Part shown: positions 22,601 to 30,890 of the stretch, piece after piece
Numbering within the stretch: the stretch's first letter is position 1
Layout of the letters: every line of letters starts with the position of its first letter
From: Dimorphilus gyrociliatus
Lineage: Eukaryota; Annelida; Polychaeta; Dinophilidae
Assembly (NCBI GenBank): GCA_904063045.1
Contig: CAJFCJ010000103.1
Location: forward strand, 29,957 to 71,193
Reading direction: 5' to 3'
DNA length: 41,237 bases
Notes under the pieces: generated by a model
What the model saw: only the letters and a program-made list of their open reading frames with translations
Databases searched by the model: none
What the model was told of the DNA's origin: nothing
Made by a program: the position numbers and the translations under genes

Positions 22601-25600
22601 ACTTGGAGATGAATTTTGTTATGATATAACAATGAATTATGGAATTGTTGGTAATTTATAAAAATTTAAACAAACAAGCAATTTTTGCTAATTGATCATT
22701 GAAATTCTCTAGCAAAATTTCAATTGATATTGTGCAATATGAAAGAAAGCCGAGTAGTAATTTGCCAAAAAATACTGAGTACTTTCATTCAGTTTTTTGT
22801 TTCCATTATTTAAAATATACTTTCTTAAAATTTATAATAGCCAGTAAAAGATCAGTGATGTCTAATCTCTATAAAGAATATCCAAAAAATTGTCTACTTT
22901 GCAAAAATCACGGAATATTCATTAATATAGTTCATAAGTGCAAATGGGGAAGAATGATTTGCATTTCTGATGATTTACAAGAGCATCATTGTTTACAAGA
23001 AATCAATGATAATTTCCTTTGTAATGATATGAAACAGAGAATTAACTTTCAACTTGTTTGCAATTTCCAAAGAGATTGTTTAGACGGTTCGGATGAGAAA
23101 GATTGTAGTAAGATGATAGAATCCTTTTTTTATAATTTTCACTAAATACAAATGAAAAATTTAGAATATTCAAAGTGTAAAAGTAATGAAAGGTTTGTTT
23201 GTTTATGAGATAATTTCATTCATACTCTAATAACTGTAATAGATATACATAACCACTGTTTACAAGGCGATGACGAAAATGATTGCAGTGAGTAGTCACT
23301 GATGGATAATACTAATAAAAAACTTATTGTCAGCAACCATTCACAACCAAATCTTTTTTAGATGATGAATTCTTTGCAAAAGGATTTTTTATGTGCTATA
23401 ATCATACCAAATTTTTAACTCATGATCAAATTTGTGATCAAATTATTGACTGTAGTGATGGTAGCGATGAAATTCTATGCAAAATTCCAATAATTTTATA
23501 TCCTGGTTACAATAGTTTGACAACTGCTCCTCATAGTCTATACTGTAACTTGAGCAATATTACGAAGAATCAAAAGTTAGCAAACAATACAATTAAAAAT
23601 GCAAACTATTTAAGAAAGATTACAATTACTGGTGAAATATCAAATATAAATCTACTACAAAATTCTACAAATTTAATCATTTTAAAAGTTATTAATAGCC
23701 CAAAATATTTTCAAAATAACCAAATAAATATTCCAAATTTAATTTCATTATCGCTCATTAAAAATCAAATCAAAAATAAATATTATATTTTAAATCAAAA
23801 TTATAAACTTTTATTAAATTTAACAATTTCAAAAAATCCAATTAATTCATTAAATTTTCTAAATAAACTCAAATGCACAAATCTACTTAATTTGGATGTT
23901 TCTTTTACGAAAATAATAACCCTAGCAAAAGTTGATTTTCTTGGATTAACAAAACTGCAAAGTTTAATTATGAGGAATTGTTTAATAAAAGAAATTGATA
24001 AATTGTTATTTAATCATCTAACAGAATTATTAATCTTAGATTTAACAAATACAGAAATTCCATACAATTATCAAACAAATCTAATCATTAATATTAAACA
24101 AATTGAGAAATTTTATAGCACAAATTCCAGACTTTGCTGTCTAATATGGAAATATGTTAATGATAAACTTCAATGTTCTTCGAAATATCAATATCCAAAT
24201 TGCTTAACAATTTTCAATTCAATTTTTGAAAGGGTTATTTACTGGATTATTGGTGCTATTGGAGTTTTTGGAAATATCTTTTCAATAATCCTGACACTAA
24301 GGTCGAAAGCTTCTTCAAAAAAATTTACACTATCATCCAAATTAAGTGGCTTAATGACATCACTATACTTTCTATTAGTAGCAATTATAGATTCCTACTA
24401 TCAGGAAACTTTTATTGAGTATGAAAAGAAATTCCTTCAAAGTATAACTTGCCAAACATTAGGATTTATTGCAACATTTTCATTGAGTTTGTCAATAAAA
24501 AGTATGCTGCTCATATCAATAGAAAGGCATACAGTTGTGATTAACCCTCTAAGACAGATGCAATTTCCAGCGAAACAATATATTTGGCTTGCAATTGCAA
24601 TAGTATTTTCTACATTTGAATCCATCTCTTTCATATTTGTAAATAAGGTGAAATAGTATAATATAAGTACCAGTTTTTACTAACCCATTTTTTTTCCTAT
24701 AAAATAAAGTACTACCATGGCAAAACTTCAAAATGTTTTTCAATGCCTATTCAGACTGCAAAAAAGCTACATTGGACAATTGCAATCTTTTTCTATGGAA
24801 TATTCAACCTTTCCATTAGTTGTATTATACTCATTCTATATGTTGATATTAATAGAACTGTGAGATCAGCAAAAAATGTAGGAAAGCTAATGGGGAAGAA
24901 AAAAGGTGAGAGAAAAATGAAATTAACAATTATTTTACTCTCAGTATGGGCTATTTTCACTTGGTCCCTTATTTCAACGCTAAGTAAATTGATGAGTGAA
25001 AAAAAATAATTCAAAACTTTTTAAATTTTTTAATTTTTAAATCTTTCATATCACATTTTAAATATTTATGGTTCAGTGATAGAGCTTACAGTTGGATAGT
25101 GTTTTTTATACTGTCATCAAATATGATTTTGGATTTAATAATTTTCTATTTATAGGGAAACATTGCAACAATTTAAAGAATTTAAATTAGGCCTTTTAGG
25201 AGATAGGTAAAAAGTTTTATTAATCAATTAACACCTCTTATTCATCTTATTTTCACATTATCTTGAAAATTTAGAATTAATCTTATTGCAAATACAACTA
25301 AAGAAAATTTTCTAAAAGGTTATGTAACATTTCTGGTGCAAACACTAGAGAATATCAATGAATTTTTCTGTTATCTTTAATTGTATCTATTTGATTTCAG
25401 TTTCGATACTTTTACAAAATCAGAAAAAGAGTAATTTGATATTTACATATTTTAAAAGTTACTTTTCAATATCAATGAATGAAGAGACATATTTTCAAGA
25501 TAGTAAATATATTAAATGCTGCCAGAACATTGCAAATTCCATTCAAACTCTCCATAGTTTAAATTTTTCTTTGAGTGGTGAATTTTCTTTAGAAGATGTA

Positions 25601-25805
25601 TGCTTCAAGGTTTTCCTTTAATATTTTCCTTTTGCTTTCCTGTTGGTTAACAGTATTGACAAAATAAATTCAGGCTGAAGATAATATGTTCTTTTTATAT
25701 ATAAAAAAATTAACTTTTAAAACTGAGGAGAAAGGAGCAAAAGATATTCACCGTTTTGGCTTTATTGTAAGAAAATTACTTCAGAAGAGACAGCAGTATA
25801 TTTAA
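18357..25805 (+). CDS. Multi-exon receptor: signal peptide, SRCR-like, LDLa, LRR, 7TM, pseudokinase-like
   Basis: Reconstructed by hand from GT-AG exons. Exons: 18357-18852, 18924-19141, 19215-19347, 19417-about 19616, about 20686-20740, 20806-21048, 21109-21335, 21498-about 21590, about 21820-22131, 22196-22319, 22378-22475, 22542-22650, 22713-22791, 22845-23107, 23165-23200, 23243-23287, 23362-24647, 24710-24983, 25085-about 25146, 25156-25206, 25275-25369, 25401-25609 and 25674-25805. Neighbouring exons agree in phase over nearly the whole chain. Three joins are unresolved: 19616 to 20686, 21590 to 21820, and the end of TM7 to 25156. The predicted product is a cell-surface receptor of the LRR-GPCR (LGR/RXFP) class with an added SRCR-like ectodomain and an intracellular kinase-like domain. 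Two dispersed repeats sit in the intron near 19.6-20.6 kb. It could instead be two adjacent genes, with the SRCR-like part separate; phase continuity from 20686 to 25085 favours one, except at the unresolved 21590-21820 join. Confidence 0.65.
19621..19897 (+). repeat. Dispersed repeat R1, most complete copy
   Basis: Shares tttgtactttgttgtattg, ccaatcatttaccaacttgc, the block caacaaaacaccagtatttcg and a terminal ctagttctaaacaagctag / gttagaaaactga with copies at 36145-37336 and 38576-38700. Shorter pieces lie at 10139 and 30438. It lies within what I take to be an intron of the receptor gene. The coding frame of the preceding exon runs into it for about 45 codons by chance. Confidence 0.8.
20187..20550 (+). 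repeat. Dispersed repeat R2, long copy
   Basis: Inverted homologue of 9921-10110, with about 170 bp of extra internal sequence. It includes small palindromes such as acagtattgtgtatacaatactgt near 20229. No ORF. It sits between receptor exons, so it would be spliced out. Confidence 0.7.
20686..22319 (+). CDS. Receptor middle exons, SRCR-like
   Basis: Phase-compatible exons: a short one ending at 20740 before a (GTTT)n run; 20806-21048, which has no ATG and contains HLCRQSQYILLLAGF and SPIQCNILQLE; and 21109-21335, with SKDLCSYICQRYS. Then 21498 onward (SPKCLQKPN) and about 21820-22131. The last holds KKICSFFGYKYG, an SEIRF strand and LNCSINSKVIQDC, which together follow the SRCR pattern (A-x-V-I-C-R-x-L-G-Y ... 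V-x-C-x-G-x-E-x-x-L-x-x-C). Exon 22196-22319 follows after a 64-bp intron. The SRCR assignment is by motif only; the domains are diverged and cysteine spacing is irregular. A coding-like piece at 21665-21750 (LGNKENLYFNENLRKKF) is probably also an exon, but I could not fit its phase. Confidence 0.55.
22378..22791 (+). CDS. Receptor exons between SRCR-like and LDLa parts
   Basis: Three small exons whose phases chain exactly. 22378-22475 begins after ttataacag; the split TAT codon joins exon 22319, and the encoded start is YVHVGKLRNNQ. 22542-22650 reads ELNAYSNMMQFHHELNG and NAELGDEFCYD. 22713-22791 starts with a split GCA codon and reads KFQLILCNMKESRVVIC. They are too short for ordinary ORF listing, but every splice site is canonical. 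Function unknown; cysteines suggest an extracellular disulfide-bonded module, perhaps another SRCR-like unit. Confidence 0.55.
22845..23485 (+). CDS. Receptor LDL-receptor class A modules
   Basis: Exon 22845-23107 ends with VCNFQRDCLDGSDEKDC, a canonical LDLa C-terminus with the calcium-binding DxSDE signature. Exons 23165-23200 and 23243-23287 (42-bp intron) give a shortened module ending in HCLQGDDENDC, which lacks some cysteines. The start of exon 23362 gives a third module, FMCYNHTKF then ICDQIIDCSDGSDEILC. All boundaries are phase 1, typical of LDLa exon shuffling. In relaxin-type receptors (RXFP1/2) one LDLa precedes the LRRs and is needed for activation. The equivalent position here supports the LGR type C assignment. 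Confidence 0.8.
23362..25146 (+). CDS. Receptor LRR ectodomain and seven-transmembrane core
   Basis: After the last LDLa come about six irregular LRRs (ITITGEI, LISLSLIKNQI, LLNLDVSFTKI, LQSLIMRNCLI, LLILDLTNTEI) and a CC-containing cap (SRLCCLIW). TM1 follows near 24232 (IGAIGVFGNIF, conserved Asn), then TM2 with LYFLLVAIIDSYY, close to LGR-family TM2. TM3 starts with the conserved Cys (SITCQTLGF) and ends in SIERH at the DRY position; TM4 is at 24570-24640. After a 62-bp intron, exon 24710-24983 has an ECL2 Cys, TM5 and TM6 (IILLSVWAIFTW). Exon 25085 gives TM7 (SWIVFFILSSNMILDLIIF), in which DLIIF stands where N/DPxxY should be. It is a class A LRR GPCR, probably coupling atypically given the altered motif. 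Confidence 0.82.
25156..25805 (+). CDS. Receptor C-terminal pseudokinase-like exons
   Basis: Exons 25156-25206 (ETLQQFKEFKLGLLGDR, helix-8-like), 25275-25369, 25401-25609 and 25674-25805 are phase-compatible. The product follows a protein-kinase fold from the alphaC/beta4 region on. Signs are TLENINEF, then SILLQNQKKSNLIFTYF (beta4/beta5-hinge pattern L-I-F-E-Y), IANSIQTLHSLN (alphaE, I-A-x-G-L-x-Y-L-H-S) and SGEFSLEDVCFK in place of HRDLKxxN. FFLYIKKLTF stands in place of the DFG strand and KDIHRFGFIVRKLL at alphaF (D-V-Y-S-F-G-V-L-L). Catalytic Asp, DFG and a convincing VAIK lysine are missing, so it should be inactive. The chain stops soon after alphaF, so the lower C-lobe is missing unless a spliced form uses the gtaaga donor at 25767. 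Confidence 0.55.
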
Positions 25806-25989
25806 TGATAATTAATGTATATTTTTTACCCTTAAAATACAAATTACTACAAATGCTACATAAACTATTTAAATTTCAAAATCAAAATTTAAAACAAAAA
25901 AAATGATGAAATATAAAAACATCCAATTTACTTTGCAGTTTTTTCCCTTTATTAATATATATAATATTGTGAGAAAGTGAGCTTTTATA

Positions 25990-26215
25990 TCTGTGGTGAC
26001 AAGTACAATACTGTAGATACTTTGAGGTTTGCTTCTGATATCCAATCATCACTTTACAGTTGGCGAACTGTCTAATTCATGTTTATCTTTAGTAACAGGA
26101 TGTTACATGGTTCAACATTTAGGAAAGTTAATCGAATTATAGTTTGGCCAATTAAAGATGAGCCTTCAAGCTGACTAATCATGACCTGTATTTGGCCAAT
26201 ATTATAGTATTTTCT
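25990..26215 (+). repeat. Dispersed repeat R3, second copy
   Basis: Matches 16453-16700 in the same orientation (ccaatcatcactttacagttgg, acaggatgttacatggttcaaca, tttggccaat) with many differences and without the 35-bp tandem expansion. Non-coding. Confidence 0.6.
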
Positions 26216-26912
26216 TTTATAGGTGTTAAAATATACATGTATATGTTACATTCAATGTTGATAGGTAGTTAAAGTATGATTAGAGTAGTTCTGTAATTAA
26301 TGTTAAGTTCATTACATTCATTGGCAAGAATTTTATATCTGCACATGGGTGCTTGCATTTTGGTTAATATTCAAAAGCATTGTGCACACTATGCACGAAA
26401 TGCTATTGTTAAACATTCATTTAAATTAATTATTAGATAAAATACGATATTCAAAAATAACTAACCTGATTTATCAATGTATATTTGGTGTGAAACAATT
26501 GGAGTTGGTAGATAAATGTAAGGAAAAAAGACAGGAAAAAAGGAAAGAATGATAAGAATGAGCATCTTTCGAAGAACATTTTTAATATTTGAAAAAAGAA
26601 ATTGTATGATCCAGCTCTAAATATAGATAGTCCATTCCCTTTCTTATCATTATAATTTTCAACAAATAGAATATGTTCCATTCATAAAATATATAAAGTA
26701 ATTAAATATTTTATTAGGAAAAGTTTTTATATTCAATTAATCGAATTTTGTAATTGTTTGAATTCGAGAGAAAGAAACTCCATAAATCAATGGATTTTAC
26801 CCTAACACTAACCACTTTCCTTATTCCTAACTGTTAGAACAAATTTGATGAAATATAAATTGAAAACGAAGACTTATGATGGAAATGTACCTTGGTGCGA
26901 ATGTACCTAAGT

Positions 26913-26944
26913 GGGTGCAAACATATCTGGGTATGTTTGCACCC
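26913..26944. repeat. Perfect 13-bp hairpin
   Basis: gggtgcaaacata, a six-base loop tctggg, then tatgtttgcaccc, an exact inverted repeat, immediately followed by a T-rich run. It lies just upstream of the exon acceptor at 26970. It may be the end of a small foldback transposon, since telomere-like accctaac sequence and a second gtgcgaatgtacc motif lie nearby. Confidence 0.75.
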
Positions 26945-26970
26945 TTTTTTCCTTTATTTTACTATTGAAG

Positions 26971-27168
26971 TGGAAATGCTTTAAGATGTTAACTAGTCTG
27001 GAAATTGACCAATACAAAGTAAATAACAAGAAAAGCTTGAAAGAAAATAGAAATGAACCTGCTTTAGTTAAGGAATCAACATTGGAGGATGAAAATCCTG
27101 TTTATTCAGAAATCCAATCAAGGGATCTAGACTATTTTGAAGAAGTTGAGGCAAATGATAGTAATTAA
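26971..27168 (+). CDS. Orphan C-terminal exon with NPVY motif
   Basis: A strong pyrimidine tract and acceptor (tttactattgaag) precede 65 codons starting WKCFKMLTSLEI and ending in an acidic tail (DYFEEVEANDSN, stop TAA). It contains ENPVYSEI, an NPxY motif as used for PTB binding and endocytosis in LDL-receptor relatives, which could also be an SH2 site when phosphorylated. The residues encoded before 26971 in the open frame are probably intronic. It may be an alternative last exon of the receptor (phase 0 fits the donor at 25767) or the last exon of a lost gene. Confidence 0.45.
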   Translation, partial: WKCFKMLTSLEIDQYKVNNKKSLKENRNEPALVKESTLEDENPVYSEIQSRDLDYFEEVEANDSN

Positions 27169-28186
27169 GATAGTGATTTAATCACAAAGAATGATTTTAT
27201 TTTATTAAATGTTGAATAACCTTTTGTTGTTTAAATTAAATTAAATTGAATTAAAGTTTTGCATTTGCTTTCACATTCCATCTGGACATCAGCTGATCAT
27301 TGTAATAGAAACCACTTTTATTCATAATCAATGCCATTTCCAATGTTGTACAATGCTCTAGAATCATTTTGGATCAATGAAAAGGGTTGAGCAGCTAGAT
27401 GTAAACAACATTAGATAGAGCTTGTTTTAAAAAAGTCTGCAATATAGTAGAGATTTACGTTTCTCAGAGAAAATTTGCTGATTCGGCTTTATTGAATGCC
27501 ATTAAAGTTATCAAAGGTAACAATACTATGAGGATATATAAAATTAACTTGGTTTCAACTTGCTTTTTGCTTGAAAACGGCGAAGGATCCAACTCATATG
27601 TTTCCAATGTTCATTTTTAGTTGAATCATAGATTTAATTGTTGTAATTAAAATAAAATATTGATTTCACTTGACAACATTAAACTTCAAAACTTGAAAAA
27701 AACAAATATTTCAACATCCTACAAGTATTTGTTATTGGAAGCATGAAGAAATATTATAACATTATATCAAATTCCAATATTAATTTATAAACGTTTTAGT
27801 AAATTTTCTTTTGGTTGTTGTACCTAAAACACAATACTCTTGTTAAGTATTCATATTAAATAGTATTGATCTTAGTCTACGGTCTTCTAAAAAGCAGTGC
27901 AGTCCATGTTTTAGTAATACCTTTTTACAATCTATCCCTAGTTACAAATTATAAAGAATTTCATCATTTTAATAATAAAATTTGTTGAAATATTTGATAA
28001 AAATATAAAAATTTCACTACAGAAAAACACATCATTTAGCTCTTAAAATATATGAAAAGAATGTAAAACAAACAAAACACATTTTCAAAATGGCTCCCAA
28101 ACAATTACTCATTTGAGAAAATTGGCTTAGATATCCGATTTTAAAGCATTAATTTGAAAAGGGAATACAAATGAAGACAAACTTAA
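27169..28186. other. Intergenic, nothing recognised
   Basis: AT-rich sequence without a clear gene or named repeat. At its right end (about 28150-28186) sequence homologous to the LRR unit begins out of frame with the following ORF, so the array extends slightly into this region in decayed form. Confidence 0.45.
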
Positions 28187-30112
28187 TTGGCTAAAACTCT
28201 GTTTCACAATAAAAACAATAAATTTCTCAAAAATATAAATATGGGAAAGAGATTTTTAAGTATTTGTGAAGGACTTCACACATCATCAAACACTTTGAAA
28301 AATCTTCATTTTTGTTATTGTGATTTAAATGAAGAACAAAGTACACAAATTGGAAATCTGCTAAAGCATTGTTCCACAATAGAAACAATAAATCTGTCGA
28401 ACAGTAAAAATATGAGAAATGGATTATTGAATATTTGTGAAGGCCTTCAAACATCATCAAGCACTTTGAAAAATCTTAATTTAGATTTTTGTGATTTAAA
28501 TGAAGAACAAAGTACACAAATTGGAAATTTGATAAAACATTGTTCCACAATAGAAACAATAAATCTATCAAACAATGACAACATGAGAAATGGTTTTTTG
28601 GATATTTGTGAAGGCCTTCAAATGTCAGCAAGCCATTTAAAAAATCTGGAATTAGAATATTGTGATTTAAGTGAAAAACAAAGTGCAGAAATTGGTGATT
28701 TGCTACAACATTGTTCAGGAATAGAAAAAACAAAGGTATCAGGGAATAAAAATATGGGAAATAAATTTAGAAATATTTGTAAGGGACTTCAAATTTCATC
28801 AAACCATTTGAAAAAGTTGGAATTATTTGACTGTAATTTAAATGGAGAACAAAGTACAAGCATTGGAGATTTGCTAAAACATTGTTCCACAATAGAAACA
28901 ATTGAGCTATCATATAATAACATTATGAGAAATGGATTTATAAACATTTGTAAGGGACTTCAAATTTCATCAAACTCTTTGAGAAATCTTCATTTAGCTT
29001 ATTGTGATTTAAATGAAGAACAAAGTACAGAAATTGGAGAATTGCTGAAACATTGTTCCACAATAGAAGTAATTGATCTATCATTTAATAAAAATATGAG
29101 AAATGGATTTATAAATATTTGTGAAGGACTTCAAATGTCATCAAACACTTTGAAAAAGTTGGAATTTTTTGACTGTAATTTAAATGGAGAACAAAGTACA
29201 AACATTGGATATTTGCTAAATCATTGTTTTAGAATAGAAACAATAAATCTATCACACAATAAAAATATGAGAAATGGATTTTTGAATATTTGTGAAAGAC
29301 TTCAAATGTCATCAAACACTTTAAGATATCTTCATTTAGCTTATTGTGATTTGAACGAAAAACAAAGTACCAAAATTGGAGATTTACTAAAACATTGTTC
29401 CATAATAGAAACAATAAGTCTACCCAACAATAAAAACATGAGAAATGGGTTCGTGGTTATTTGTGAAGGACTTCAAAGGTCATCAAATACTCTGAAAAAT
29501 CCTTATTTTCCTTATTGTGATTTAAATGAAGAACAAAGTACAGAAATTGGAGATTTGCTGAAACATTGTTCTAGAATTGAAACAATAAATCTGTCAAACA
29601 GTAATAATATGAGAAATGGATTTTTGAATATTTGTGAAGGACTTCAAATGTCATCAAACACTTTGAAAAATCTTCATTTATGTTATTGTGATTTAAATGA
29701 AGAACAAAGTAAAGAAATTGGAGACTTGCTGAAACATTGTTTTAGAATAGAAACAATAAATCTATCACACAATAAAAATATGAGAAGTGGATTTTTGAGT
29801 ATTTGTGAAGGACTTCAAATGTCATCAAACACTTTAAAAAATCTTCTGTTGGCGTATTGTGATTTAAATGAAGAACAAAGTAGAGAAATTGGAGATTTGC
29901 TGAAAAATTGTTCTACAATAGAAACAATAAATCTATCAAATAATAACAACATGAAAAAAGGATTTGTGAATATTTATGAAGGATTTCAAATGTCAACAAA
30001 AACTTTGAAAAATCTTCAGTTAGATTCTTGTGACTTAAGTGAAGAACAAAATTTGGAAATTGTAAATTTGCTAAAAAATTGCTGCACAATAGAAACAGTA
30101 GATCTTTCATAG
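28187..30112 (+). CDS. LRR-only protein: eleven tandem 57-residue RI-type repeats (641 aa)
   Basis: The whole ORF is a tandem array of 171-bp units. Each unit has the form ICEGLQMSSNTLKNLHL, then YCDLNEEQSTEIGDLLKHC, then ETINLSNNxNMRNGF, i.e. an A/B pair of ribonuclease-inhibitor-type LRRs. I count eleven ICEGL-type unit starts. Units 6, 9 and 10 are almost identical, pointing to recent duplication or conversion. The first unit is frameshifted against upstream repeat sequence. The array also continues past the TAG stop as readable repeat (NDAMENGIFNTFKGF). The start ATG is therefore arbitrary, and the locus may be a truncated part of a larger NLR or RING-LRR gene. Such folds form curved protein-binding surfaces; no effector domain is visible. 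Confidence 0.7.
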   Translation: MAKTLFHNKNNKFLKNINMGKRFLSICEGLHTSSNTLKNLHFCYCDLNEEQSTQIGNLLKHCSTIETINLSNSKNMRNGLLNICEGLQTSSSTLKNLNLDFCDLNEEQSTQIGNLIKHCSTIETINLSNNDNMRNGFLDICEGLQMSASHLKNLELEYCDLSEKQSAEIGDLLQHCSGIEKTKVSGNKNMGNKFRNICKGLQISSNHLKKLELFDCNLNGEQSTSIGDLLKHCSTIETIELSYNNIMRNGFINICKGLQISSNSLRNLHLAYCDLNEEQSTEIGELLKHCSTIEVIDLSFNKNMRNGFINICEGLQMSSNTLKKLEFFDCNLNGEQSTNIGYLLNHCFRIETINLSHNKNMRNGFLNICERLQMSSNTLRYLHLAYCDLNEKQSTKIGDLLKHCSIIETISLPNNKNMRNGFVVICEGLQRSSNTLKNPYFPYCDLNEEQSTEIGDLLKHCSRIETINLSNSNNMRNGFLNICEGLQMSSNTLKNLHLCYCDLNEEQSKEIGDLLKHCFRIETINLSHNKNMRSGFLSICEGLQMSSNTLKNLLLAYCDLNEEQSREIGDLLKNCSTIETINLSNNNNMKKGFVNIYEGFQMSTKTLKNLQLDSCDLSEEQNLEIVNLLKNCCTIETVDLS

Positions 30113-30890
30113 AATGATGCTATGGAAAATGGAATTTTTAATACATTCAAAGGATTTTACCACAAAATTCATGTTCAATTTAGTTTTTACATACAGTATA
30201 TGCTTTATAGAGAATTATAGAACTCCATACTTTTTAGAATACTCAATAATAGCATTATGTACAATAGTTGTGTAGTTGTTAAGTTAGTTGGGTATCTTAG
30301 GAAATTGTGATTCACTGAAATATTAGTATAACTTGTGAAAGTTTATACTAATACTAATTAATAATTTTAAGCAAACACATACACACAATGAGTTGTAGAA
30401 CTAGAATGAATGATGACTAGGAGGTCTTTGGATGAAATACTGGTGCTTTGTTAATTAATTTCTACCGAAATTACATTCATAATGAAAATGATTTTTAATA
30501 TTTGGCATATCAAAATTCGAGGTGTTCCAATTTTCCTGTCATTTACTTTATTGAATTCTAACATTTTCATCAATGGTAACATCCTTAATAGTTACATCAA
30601 GTCCTGATTCTACAGCTTTTAGTGGATCACTTCCTTTGCAGTCTGGATTCCAATGGCCATATGCAGGTTAATATTTCTCATTAATTGTCTTTGGTTTGAC
30701 CCAAAAGATTTATTGGTGAGTTTATCCAGTCCAAATGACTTCTTATCTAATATTATAAATTATAATTAATTAAATTAAAAATTGGATTGGCTTATCCTAA
30801 AGGATGGCTTGTACATAAAATATGACAATTTACGCTTTCAGAAATGTGACTATTCCATACTATGTTGTAGCTTACTTAGAGGCTATTTCT
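30113..30890. other. Convergent intergenic region with repeat scraps
   Basis: The LRR array's residual half unit runs to about 30165. 30438-30475 is a piece of repeat R1 in reverse orientation (ggtgctttgttaattaattt). 30500-30552 matches, in reverse, 38362-38412 (core aacacctcgaatt). On the minus strand 30545-30690 has a coding-like frame (GHWNPDCKGSDPLKAVESGL) that could be a decayed transposon exon, but I do not recognise it. Confidence 0.5.

Larger units (their letters stand above)
25806..26970. other. Possible 3' region or long intron with repeats
   Basis: Contains dispersed repeat R3 (25990-26215), an isolated telomere-like stretch near 26800 (accctaacactaacc) and the hairpin at 26913-26944. 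If the donor at 25767 joins the acceptor at 26970, this is an intron of about 1.2 kb; otherwise it is intergenic. No other gene was seen. Confidence 0.4.

Noticed and set aside
26451-26681. Minus-strand 76-codon ORF with FFPFFLSFFL
   Set aside because: Phe-rich frame produced by poly-A/AAG-rich DNA; no splice or domain support.
28227-30110. Minus-strand ORFs (61-85 codons) opposite the LRR array
   Set aside because: They are shadows of the repeat in the antisense frame and recur with the unit period.
28187-30112. Tandem 171-bp array as satellite or CRISPR-like repeat
   Set aside because: The units are an in-frame 57-residue LRR with conserved leucines and no spacer structure.
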